Source: Actinomycetota bacterium
GTDB taxonomy: Bacteria; Actinomycetota; Thermoleophilia; Miltoncostaeales; Miltoncostaeaceae
Direction of reading: 5' to 3'
Assembly (NCBI GenBank): GCA_005792725.1
Contig: SXQZ01000142.1
Coordinates: 1-35,150 of the forward strand
DNA length: 35,150 nucleotides
The notes under the pieces were generated by a model. The model searched no databases. It saw only the letters and a list, made by a program, of their open reading frames with translations, and had not been told where the DNA came from. The position numbers and the translations under genes were made by a program. Of the stretch, positions 27,184 through 35,051 are shown in pieces; position 1 is the first letter of the stretch, and every line of letters begins with the position of its first letter.

Positions 27184-27738
27184 ATGGTCCTGTCCGACCG
27201 AACCATCCGCGAGCAGATCGCCGCCGGGCGCCTGGTGATTGACCCCTTCGACGAGGGGCTCCTGCAGCCGTCGTCGGTGGACATCCGGGTGTCCGACGCG
27301 TTCCGGGTGTTCCGGAACAACCGCCAGCCGTTCATCGACCCGAGCCTGCCCGAGGCCGATCTGACCGAGGTCGTCACCGTCGCCGAGGGCGAGCCGTTCA
27401 TCCTGCACCCCGGTGAGTTCGTGCTGGGCTCCACGCTCGAGCGCGTGGGCATCCCCGACGACCTCGTGGCCCGGCTCGAGGGCAAGTCGAGCCTCGGGCG
27501 CCTGGGCCTGCTCATCCACTCGACCGCCGGCTACATCGACCCCGGCTTCACGGGGCAGATCACGCTGGAGTTCTCCAACGTCGCCAGCCTCCCCATCGCC
27601 ATCCACGCCGGGATGCGCATCGGGCAGATCTCATTCCTGCAGATGACCACCCCGGTGGACCGGCCGTACCAGGGGAAGTACCAGGGGCAGTCCGGACCGA
27701 CGTCCAGCCGCTCCCACCGCGACTTCGCCCGGGAGTAA
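27184..27738 (+). CDS. dcd: dCTP deaminase
   Basis: [77 protein letters not shown]. Confidence 0.96.
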   Translation: MVLSDRTIREQIAAGRLVIDPFDEGLLQPSSVDIRVSDAFRVFRNNRQPFIDPSLPEADLTEVVTVAEGEPFILHPGEFVLGSTLERVGIPDDLVARLEGKSSLGRLGLLIHSTAGYIDPGFTGQITLEFSNVASLPIAIHAGMRIGQISFLQMTTPVDRPYQGKYQGQSGPTSSRSHRDFARE

Positions 27739-27781
27739 CGGTGGCGGCCACGCCCCGGTGGCGGCGCCCCGGTCCGGCCCG

Positions 27782-28153
27782 CTAGTACCGGCGGCGCAGC
27801 CGCCGGGTGCTGTAGCGGCGCTCAGCCGCCAGGCCGCCGACCACCGCGGCCAGCAGGGAGCCCGCGGCGATCAGCAGTGCGGCGCCACCGGTGCCCGGGG
27901 CGAACTCCGGATCGGCCGGGCCGCCAAGGGCCGCCACGATGGCCAGCACCACCCAGATGACGCCCCACAGCAGCCAGCCGAACACCCATGCGGCCACGGC
28001 ATTGAGGGCGCGGCGGTCGAGGGTCCGGACCCCGGACAGGAATCCGCCGACCAGGAACGCCCCGATGACCGCGGCGGCGCGCACCCACAGTGCGGACCCC
28101 GACGACGCGACCAGGCCGATCGTCCCGATCAGGCCGCCCCAGCCGACCGCCAT
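27782..28153 (-). CDS. Small four-TM membrane protein
   Basis: Four hydrophobic segments, Arg-rich C-terminus RRYSTRRLRRRY. Confidence 0.65.
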   Translation of the reverse strand: MAVGWGGLIGTIGLVASSGSALWVRAAAVIGAFLVGGFLSGVRTLDRRALNAVAAWVFGWLLWGVIWVVLAIVAALGGPADPEFAPGTGGAALLIAAGSLLAAVVGGLAAERRYSTRRLRRRY

Positions 28154-28207
28154 GGACTCGAGTCCGATTCCGCCACCCCCCCCGCCGCATCGCCGGTTTA
28201 CGCACCC

Positions 28208-28217
28208 ATGCTAACGT
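28208..28217. promoter_or_regulatory. Overlapping divergent -10 elements of tatA (+) and the membrane protein gene (-)
   Basis: atgcTAacgt: + TAACGT, - TAGCAT, sharing TA. Confidence 0.45.
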
Positions 28218-28264
28218 CGCCGCACGCGGACCCCCGCCGGGGGTCCCCGACAATGAGGTAACCC

Positions 28265-28492
28265 ATGCCCTTCGGCATCGGCCCGCTTGAGCTCATCATC
28301 ATCCTGGCCATCATCCTGCTGGCCTTCGGCGCAAAGCGCCTTCCCGAGATCGGCAAGAGCCTGGGCAGTGGAATGCGCGAATTCAAGAAGGGCGTCACCG
28401 GCGAGAAGGCCGCGGACGAGACGCTGACCGCCACGCAGTCCTCGGACGCGGCGCTGCCCCAGAAGACCGACGAAACCACCCCCGCCGCCTAG
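28265..28492 (+). CDS. tatA: TatA/TatE-like translocase subunit
   Basis: GIGPLELIIILAIILLAFGAKRLPEIGKSLGSGMREFKKG. Confidence 0.95.
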   Translation: MPFGIGPLELIIILAIILLAFGAKRLPEIGKSLGSGMREFKKGVTGEKAADETLTATQSSDAALPQKTDETTPAA

Positions 28493-28532
28493 CAACGGAG
28501 CGCCCGCCGTCCTCATCCGGGCGGCGTGGGTT

Positions 28533-29828
28533 GTGCCCGTGGAGGGCCCGGTCGTCCGGGACGGGTGCGTGCTGGTTCGCGGCGGCACCATTGTGGCCGT
28601 TGGCCGCGAGCGCGACCTGCCGCCCTGCGACGGGGGTCCGGTCACCGACCTCGGCGACGCGATCCTCATCCCCGGGCTGGTGGATGCCCACTGCCATCTC
28701 GAGTGGGGCCTCATGGGCGGCCTGGTGTCCGATGCACGCTTCGGCGAGTGGCTGGGCGCGTTCGTGCAGCGCACGGCCGGCGTCACGCCGGTTGATCGCG
28801 AGCACGCGGCCCGCTGGGCCGCGCTGACGGCGCTCCGCAGCGGCACCACGACCCTCGCCGATTCCGGCCCCAGCGGCTTCGGGGTGGCCGCGGCCGGGGA
28901 TACGGGTCTGCGGGCCATCGTCCACATGGAGATCTTCGGCCGCGACACCGGCTCTGCCGCGCGCGACAAGGTGGTGCGCCATGGCGAGGCGCTGCTGCAG
29001 GCCCGCGACACGGCCGGCCCGCGCGTGCGCGTGGGCGTGTCACCCCACTCGCCCTACACGGTCGGGCCCGCGCTCTGGAGCGAGGTGCTGGCCGACCCGA
29101 TCCTCGGCGCGGGCTCGGTGGCCACGCACATCGCCGAGTCGCCCGACGAGGTCATGCTGCTCGACGAGGGCATCGGCCCGCTGGCCGAGGCCATCCGCGT
29201 GGTGGCCCGCGATCCGGCCGAGTGGCCGGGCGGCGGACCCGGCGTGGTCTCACGCCTCGGGGCCGCGGGCGCCCTGACCGCAGGTCTCATCGCCGCCCAC
29301 TGCGTGCAGGTTGACCCCGACGACGTGCTCCTCCTCGCCGATCACGGCGTGCGCGTGGCCCACTGCCCGCACTCGAACGCACGCCTCGAATGCGGCGACG
29401 CACCGGTGGAATTGCTTCACCTGCTGGGGGTTCCGGTGGGGCTCGGAACCGACAGCCCCGCGAGCGCCGGCGCCTACGACCTGCGCGACGAGGCCCGCTG
29501 GGCGGCCGAGGCCATGGCCCGCCGGGGGCAGCGGCCCGTGGCCGCCGACCTGCTGGCGATGGCCACCATCGGCTCCGCGCGGGTCCTCGGAATGGATGCC
29601 GACGTGGGATCGCTCGTCGCCGGCAAGCGCGCCGATCTGGTCGCCATCCGGCCGTTCGCCGGGGCTCCGGTGGAGGCCGACCCGTCCCTCGTCGTGCTCG
29701 ATCCCCGCTCACGCGTGATCGCCTCGTGGATTGATGGCGAGCCGGTGCTGGGGCCCGACGGCCCCGCCCGCCTTGACGTGGCGGGCATCGTGGCCGATGC
29801 GCGCGAGGCCCGGGACCGGATCATGTAG
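28533..29828 (+). CDS. Amidohydrolase of the TrzN/aminofutalosine deaminase type (start probably upstream, near 28509)
   Basis: IPGLVDAHCHLEWGLMGGLV, GVSPHSPYTV, IAAHCVQV, VAHCPHSNARLECGDAPVELLHLLGVPVGLGTDSPAS. Confidence 0.85.
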   Translation: MPVEGPVVRDGCVLVRGGTIVAVGRERDLPPCDGGPVTDLGDAILIPGLVDAHCHLEWGLMGGLVSDARFGEWLGAFVQRTAGVTPVDREHAARWAALTALRSGTTTLADSGPSGFGVAAAGDTGLRAIVHMEIFGRDTGSAARDKVVRHGEALLQARDTAGPRVRVGVSPHSPYTVGPALWSEVLADPILGAGSVATHIAESPDEVMLLDEGIGPLAEAIRVVARDPAEWPGGGPGVVSRLGAAGALTAGLIAAHCVQVDPDDVLLLADHGVRVAHCPHSNARLECGDAPVELLHLLGVPVGLGTDSPASAGAYDLRDEARWAAEAMARRGQRPVAADLLAMATIGSARVLGMDADVGSLVAGKRADLVAIRPFAGAPVEADPSLVVLDPRSRVIASWIDGEPVLGPDGPARLDVAGIVADAREARDRIM

Positions 29829-29837
29829 CGTCGCCGC

Positions 29838-30482
29838 GTGCTCTTCGACGGCAGGCACCAGAAGACCCTCACCAAGATCGTCGCCATCATCGCGATCGTC
29901 GCCTTTGCGGGCTTCGGCCTGGTGGCGGGGGGCCTTGCGGTGAGCGGCGGCTGCGGAACGGCCGACCCCCTGCAGCAGGCGGTCGCCGATGCGACATCAC
30001 GGCTGGCGACCGAGCAGGCGGCCGTCAAGACTGCCCAGAAGGCGGCCACGGCCGCGCCGGACAGCGCGAAGGCCAAGGCCGCCCTCGTCAGCGCGAAGGC
30101 GGATCTCGCGCAGGCGTTCTCGACGCTCGCACAGGCGAAGATCGCGGTGAACCCCGCAGACCCCACCGCGCTTGCAGACGCCATCACCGCCACGAAGACC
30201 GCCCCCGACGACGGCGACCTCGTCCTCGGGCTCATCACCATCGCGAGCGCCCAGAACAACCCCGCCGCCGGGCTGACGGCGATCGCCGCCTACACCCGCC
30301 GCAACCCCAACGACGCGCAGATGTTCGCCTACTGGGGCCAGGTGGCCGAGCAGGCCGGGCAGCGCAACCAGGCGATGCTCGCCTACCAGCGCTTCCTCGA
30401 ACTCGCCCCCGACGACACGCTGGCCCCGGATATCCGGAACCGCCTGGAGCAGCTGTCCAAGCAGGCCGCCACCACGGGCTGA
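29838..30482 (+). CDS. Membrane-anchored TPR protein
   Basis: N-terminal TM, coiled-coil-like Ala-rich region, TPR-like YWGQVAEQAGQRNQAMLAYQRFLELAPDD. Confidence 0.75.
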   Translation: MLFDGRHQKTLTKIVAIIAIVAFAGFGLVAGGLAVSGGCGTADPLQQAVADATSRLATEQAAVKTAQKAATAAPDSAKAKAALVSAKADLAQAFSTLAQAKIAVNPADPTALADAITATKTAPDDGDLVLGLITIASAQNNPAAGLTAIAAYTRRNPNDAQMFAYWGQVAEQAGQRNQAMLAYQRFLELAPDDTLAPDIRNRLEQLSKQAATTG

Positions 30483-30522
30483 TCCCCGCCCCCGGGCCTG
30501 CGCCCGGTGCTAGCGTGCCCGC

Positions 30523-30595
30523 GGGCCGTTAGCTCAGCTGGTAGAGCAGGGGACTCTTAATCCCAAGGTCGCAGGTTCGATCCCTGCACGGCCCA
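30523..30595 (+). tRNA. tRNA-Lys (anticodon CTT)
   Basis: gggccgt/acggccc acceptor stem, ttagctcagctggtagagc D-arm, loop ctCTTaa, gcaggttcgatccctgc T-arm, discriminator A; CCA not encoded. Confidence 0.96.
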
Positions 30596-30890
30596 TACGC
30601 CACCCCCCGGACGGGCCCCCACGCGGACGTCGCGCGACGGGGTGCCGCTGTCCGTCGGGAACGACCTGAGCGGACCGCGCGGGAGTGAGTGCCACACGGT
30701 CGCCCGCCGTGCCGTGGAGGTGGTCGCCGATGGTGGTCCCCCGCGCGCCGGATGCGCCGGACGGAGGGCGCCCCGGGGCCGGAGGTGACCGGTCGGCCGA
30801 GGTTCCGGGCACACGCTGATGATGGTCACGGCCGGCCCGCGGGCACTGAGTGGGGCCTGAGCGCGACATGCGTGAGACTGGGAGTGTGGG

Positions 30891-30953
30891 GTGCGTGTGA
30901 GTGGTAGTCCCGTGTGCGTGTGAGTGGTAGTCTCTGGTGCGTGAGTGCGATAC
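30891..30953 (+). repeat. Tandem gtgcgtgtgagtggtagtcY repeats upstream of the DUF4143-type ATPase
   Basis: Copies 30891-30910 and 30914-30933, 20 nt with only the last base differing; degenerate copy gtgagtgcgatac 30941-30953. Confidence 0.8.
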
Positions 30954-30966
30954 TCAACCGGTTGCC

Positions 30967-32202
30967 ATGACGCGGGGCCGACTCGTTGACACAACACTGC
31001 GTGCATGTCTGGATGCCCACCCGATCATCCTCATCACGGGACCGAGGGCCTGCGGCAAGACCACGACCGCAACCCACGTCGCCGGCGACGTGATCCGTCT
31101 GGACCGTGGGTCCGAGGCCGCGGTCTTCCGCGCTGACGCCGCGGCCGCGCTGGCGTCATTCCCCGCACACCCCCTCCTGCTCGATGAGTGGCAGGAGGTA
31201 CCGGAGATCATGCCCGCGCTCAAGGCCGCCGCGGACACGGGTGCCCCGCCGGGCCGCTTCATCCTGACCGGGTCGGTGCGACCCGAACCCGGGATCGCCT
31301 GCCCCGCGACGGGACGCTTGATCGAGTTGCGCCTGAGCCCGTTGACGATGCGCGAGATGACCGGCGACGCCACCCGTCCGGGATTGGTCGCCGCCCTCAT
31401 CGAAGGTCACACGCTCTCGGTCGATTCCACCACCCCGCTCGATCTGGGCGGCTACATCGACCTGGCGCTCGCCGGTGGCTTCCCCCACCCGGCACTCGCC
31501 CTCGGCGAACCCGCCCGGCGACGCTGGTACGACTCCTACGTCGACCAGGTCACCGGCCGCGACGCGCTCACGGTGCTCCGCCGGGCCGACCCCGATCGCG
31601 TGCGCCGGTACATGGAGGCCTACGCGCTCCACTCCGGCTGCGTTGTGGACCACAAGACGTTGTTCGACGCCGCCGGCATCAACCGGAAGACGGCTGAGGG
31701 CTACGAGGCGATTCTGTGCCGGCTCTTCGTAACCCACGCGGTGCCCGCGTGGTCAACCAACCGGCTCCGGCGCTTGGTCAGGCCCCCGAAGCGGTTCGTC
31801 ATTGACGCCGGGCTCATGGCGGCGGCCGCGCGCATCGGCCGGGCCGACGTCATGCGCGACGGCGGCCTGATGGGGCGCCTCATCGAGACGTTCGTGCATG
31901 CCCAACTGGCCCCCGAACTTGCGGCACGCCATCCGTCGGTCCGTCTGTACCACCTCCGCACCGACAGCGGGGGGCGGCACGAGGTGGACTTCATCCTCGA
32001 CCTCGGCGGCAACCGCATCATCGCAATCGAGGTCAAGAGTGCAGCCGGGCCCACGGCCGCCGATGCACGCCATCTGGCCTGGCTGCGCGATCAGCTGCGT
32101 GACGACTTCATCGAGGGCGTCCTCCTCCACACGGGGAACCACGTCTATCCGCTGGGCGACCGCCTGCGAGCCATTCCGATCCGCGCGCTTTGGCAGGCCT
32201 GA
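30967..32202 (+). CDS. AAA-type ATPase with DUF4143-like C-terminal domain
   Basis: Walker A GPRACGKTT, LLLDEWQEVPEI, ILTGSVRP, C-terminal HEVDFILDLGGNRIIAIEVKSA nuclease-like motif. Confidence 0.88.
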   Translation: MTRGRLVDTTLRACLDAHPIILITGPRACGKTTTATHVAGDVIRLDRGSEAAVFRADAAAALASFPAHPLLLDEWQEVPEIMPALKAAADTGAPPGRFILTGSVRPEPGIACPATGRLIELRLSPLTMREMTGDATRPGLVAALIEGHTLSVDSTTPLDLGGYIDLALAGGFPHPALALGEPARRRWYDSYVDQVTGRDALTVLRRADPDRVRRYMEAYALHSGCVVDHKTLFDAAGINRKTAEGYEAILCRLFVTHAVPAWSTNRLRRLVRPPKRFVIDAGLMAAAARIGRADVMRDGGLMGRLIETFVHAQLAPELAARHPSVRLYHLRTDSGGRHEVDFILDLGGNRIIAIEVKSAAGPTAADARHLAWLRDQLRDDFIEGVLLHTGNHVYPLGDRLRAIPIRALWQA

Positions 32203-32320
32203 TCCCGGGCCACCCGCTCCGGGCCCGGCCCTGCGCCCGCGGCGCACACCCGACCCATTCCGGACGCCGTGCGGGCCCGCGTGCGCACACCGAGCCGGCC
32301 CCGCCGCCCCGCCCCGGGAC

Positions 32321-33145
32321 TCACTGCGCCGGCGTGGTCCAGTCCGGCGGGGACACCCCGGTCGGCGGTTGGGGCAGCGACGTACACGCGAGGATCACCG
32401 AGAACGCGTAGTCAGACGGCCCGTCGTTCTTGCCCTGGAGGGTGGCGTACACGTACTGACCCGACGTGGTGAGCATGATGCGGTTGTCCCACCCGAAGGA
32501 GCTGGTGGTGTTACCCGCCAGCGACGCCACGCTCAGCGCGCACCGCGCCACCGACCGGCTGAAGGTGATGCGGTACTTGCCCGGGTACGTGTGCACCACC
32601 GCGGTCGCGCCCAGCGACCGCGTGCGCTGCAGGGCCCCCGTGGCCGAGACCGTGGCGTACATCATGGGCATGGCCGTGGTGGTCGTCCCGGATCCGGAGC
32701 CCGGGCCGGGAAGCACCGGCGTGACGGTGCCGACCCCCGTCGCCGACGCCGAGCATGCGAGCACGACCGACGATGCGAAGTCGGCCGGGCCGTCGTTTTC
32801 TCCCTGCAGGGTGAGGTACAGGTTGCTGCCGGAGGTGGTCGCCATGATGCGGTTGTTCCACCCGAAGGAGGTGGTGGTGTTCCCCGCCAGCGACGCGGTG
32901 CTGATGGCGCACCGCGAGAGCGACCGGTTGAACGTGATGCGGTACTTCCCCACGGACGGGTGCAGGACCGACACGGCCCCGCTCGAGCGCGACTTCACCA
33001 GGCTGCCGTCACTGTTCACCGTGGCGGTGAGCAGCACGGGATCGGAGGACTTCGCGTTCTCGGATGCGCCGCTTCCCGCCAGGGCATAGGTGCCGCCGAC
33101 AACGGCGATCCCCGCGAGCACAAGGGTGGGGAGGGTGCGGGCCAT
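32321..33145 (-). CDS. Secreted protein with two copies of an about 90-aa Cys-pair repeat domain
   Basis: Signal peptide MARTLPTLVLAGIAVVGGTYALA; two domains with GKYRITFxRSxxRCAxSxASLAGNT...FGWxNRIMxTTSG...TLQGxNDGPxDxAxSVxLAC. Confidence 0.82.
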   Translation of the reverse strand: MARTLPTLVLAGIAVVGGTYALAGSGASENAKSSDPVLLTATVNSDGSLVKSRSSGAVSVLHPSVGKYRITFNRSLSRCAISTASLAGNTTTSFGWNNRIMATTSGSNLYLTLQGENDGPADFASSVVLACSASATGVGTVTPVLPGPGSGSGTTTTAMPMMYATVSATGALQRTRSLGATAVVHTYPGKYRITFSRSVARCALSVASLAGNTTSSFGWDNRIMLTTSGQYVYATLQGKNDGPSDYAFSVILACTSLPQPPTGVSPPDWTTPAQ

Positions 33146-33155
33146 GACCCGTGGC

Positions 33156-33184
33156 ACCGTACGCCGCACCCTGCAGTGCGGCAA
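33156..33184 (-). promoter_or_regulatory. Promoter of the two-domain repeat protein
   Basis: TTGCCG-N17-TACGGT, 10 nt before the ATG. Confidence 0.65.
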
Positions 33185-33651
33185 GCCGGGGCGTTCCCGG
33201 GGACTACCGGGTACCCGCCACGGCGGGCTGCCCGCCTCCGGCCCGGTGACCGGGGGCCCGGCGATCCCGGACCCCGCAACGGCTGGCGGCGTCCCCCGAC
33301 GTGAGCGCGAGCGGCTCGTCGGGATCGGCCTCGACGATGACATCCGCGAACGCGATGCACTTCTGCATCACCGCGGCATCGTGGCCCGGCCGGGCCCTCA
33401 TGGTGAACTCGGCGGCGGCGGGCATGGGATCCTCCGGCGGGGTTGCGTGGCAGACGGTGATCTCCGCGGGCTCCGGCGGCGGGCCGTCCCGCGCCCCCGT
33501 GATGCGCCCTGCCCCGTGGGGTGCGGGTGCCAGCGCGGCCGTCATCGCGGCCCGGGGCCTCTCACCGGTGCCGGTCGTCACCGGCTGGGGCGCACGCCCG
33601 TGGCACATCACGCGGGCGACCGGGGGGCGGCCCCGGCACCCCGCTCCCGGA

Positions 33652-34800
33652 TCACGGTACCGGAACCGTCCAGTCCGGCTCGGCAACGGGTGCCGCAACC
33701 TTGGGCAGCGACGAGCAGGCGAGGATCACCGAGAACGCGTAGTCGGACGGCCCGTCGTTCTTACCCTGGAGCGTGGCGTACACGTTCTGGCCCGATGTGG
33801 TGAGCATGATGCGGTTGTCCCACCCGAAGACGTAGGCGCTGCTGCCCGCCAGCGACGCCACGCTCACGGCGCACCGTGCCACCGACCGGTTGAAGGTGAT
33901 GCGGTACTTGCCCCCCGAGGGGTGCACCACCGAGGTCGCGCCCCGTGATCGCGTGCTCTCCAGAGTCCCCGTGGATGAGACCGAGGCATACATGATCGGC
34001 ATCCGGGTGGCATTCATCCCCGGCGATGCGCAGGCGAGGATCACCGAGAATGGGTAGTCGCTGGGCCCGTCGTTCTTGCCCTGGAGGGTGGCATAGACGT
34101 ACTTGCCCGATGTGGTGAGCATGATCCGGTTGTCCCAGCCAAAGGTGGTGCGGGTGGTATCGCCGGCCAGCGACGCCGCGGTCACCGCGCACCGTGCCAC
34201 CGACCGGTTGAAGGTGATGCGGTACTTGCCCCCGAACGCGCCCCCGGAGGGCAGCACCGACGTCGCGCCCAGGGATCGCGTGCGCTCCAGGGTGCCCTTG
34301 GATGAGATGGTCGCGTACATGATGGGCATGGCGGCGGTGATCACGCCGGGTGCCGCGCCCGGTAGGACGGGTGGGTTGGCGCCCACGCCGGTGACCGCTG
34401 ACGAGCATGCGAGGACGGCCGACGATGCGAAGTCGGCCGGGGCGTCGTCCTTGCCCTGCAGCGTGAGGTAGAGGTTGCTGCCAGAGGTGGCCGCCATGAT
34501 GCGGTGTTGCCACCCGTAGGTGTTGGTACTGGTATTCCCGGCGAGCGACGCCGTGGCCACGGCGCACCGTGCGAGCGACCGGTTGAAGGTGACCCGGTAC
34601 CTGCCCGTGGTGGGATGCGAGACCGACACCGCACCGGTCGAGCGCGACCTCACCAGGCTGCCGTCACTCTCGAGCGTCGCCGTGAGAAGCACAGGCCCGG
34701 AGGAGGTCGCGTGCCCAGATGCGCCGGTGGCGGCGAGGGGGGCGGTGGCACCGCCGAGGGCGATCCCCACGAGCACGATGATCGGGAGGCGACGTGTCAT
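33652..34800 (-). CDS. Secreted paralog with three copies of the same repeat domain
   Basis: Signal peptide MTRRLPIIVLVGIALGGATAPLAATGA; three repeat domains. Confidence 0.82.
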   Translation of the reverse strand: MTRRLPIIVLVGIALGGATAPLAATGASGHATSSGPVLLTATLESDGSLVRSRSTGAVSVSHPTTGRYRVTFNRSLARCAVATASLAGNTSTNTYGWQHRIMAATSGSNLYLTLQGKDDAPADFASSAVLACSSAVTGVGANPPVLPGAAPGVITAAMPIMYATISSKGTLERTRSLGATSVLPSGGAFGGKYRITFNRSVARCAVTAASLAGDTTRTTFGWDNRIMLTTSGKYVYATLQGKNDGPSDYPFSVILACASPGMNATRMPIMYASVSSTGTLESTRSRGATSVVHPSGGKYRITFNRSVARCAVSVASLAGSSAYVFGWDNRIMLTTSGQNVYATLQGKNDGPSDYAFSVILACSSLPKVAAPVAEPDWTVPVP

Positions 34801-34810
34801 GTCCCGCCCG

Positions 34811-34839
34811 ACGGTACCCCGCGCACGACCGGTCGGCAA
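34811..34839 (-). promoter_or_regulatory. Promoter of the three-domain repeat protein
   Basis: TTGCCG-N17-TACCGT, 10 nt before the ATG; same geometry as its paralog. Confidence 0.65.
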
Positions 34840-35017
34840 CCGGGGTGTTCCCGACGACCCATCGGATCCGGACGTGCCGCCGGCGCTCGCCTGCGGCCCG
34901 CGTGACCCGGGGCGGCGGATGGGCGACCGGCGCGTCCGGACCCCAGGAGCGCCCGCGAGCGGGCCCTGCTGGGGATGGCGCTCGCCGGTGGTGCGCTCCC
35001 TGACGACTGGCCCGGGC

Positions 35018-35037
35018 CCGTCAGGGCACCCTGACGG
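35018..35037. terminator. Hairpin between a CDS truncated by the window end and the repeat protein region
   Basis: ccgtcaggg-ca-ccctgacgg inverted repeat. Confidence 0.5.
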
Positions 35038-35051
35038 TGCCCGGTGCGCCC

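Noticed and set aside
28154-28200. tRNA-Leu-like 5' string ggtggcggaatcgg on the minus strand
   Set aside because: Similarity stops after about 14 nt; no anticodon arm or TTCGA arm follows, so it is probably chance.
30600-30890. Integrase or attachment-site remnant next to tRNA-Lys
   Set aside because: No integrase ORF and no visible duplication of the tRNA 3' end within the window.
30891-30960. Possible CRISPR array
   Set aside because: Only two 20-nt copies with a 3-nt gap and a degenerate third; no spacers of CRISPR length and no cas genes.
33204-33698. Minus-strand ORF between the two repeat-protein genes containing ITVCHATPP
   Set aside because: The motif hints at secreted-protein fragments, but the rest is Arg/Pro-rich, has no signal peptide or SD, and does not match the neighbouring repeat domain; insufficient to call a gene.
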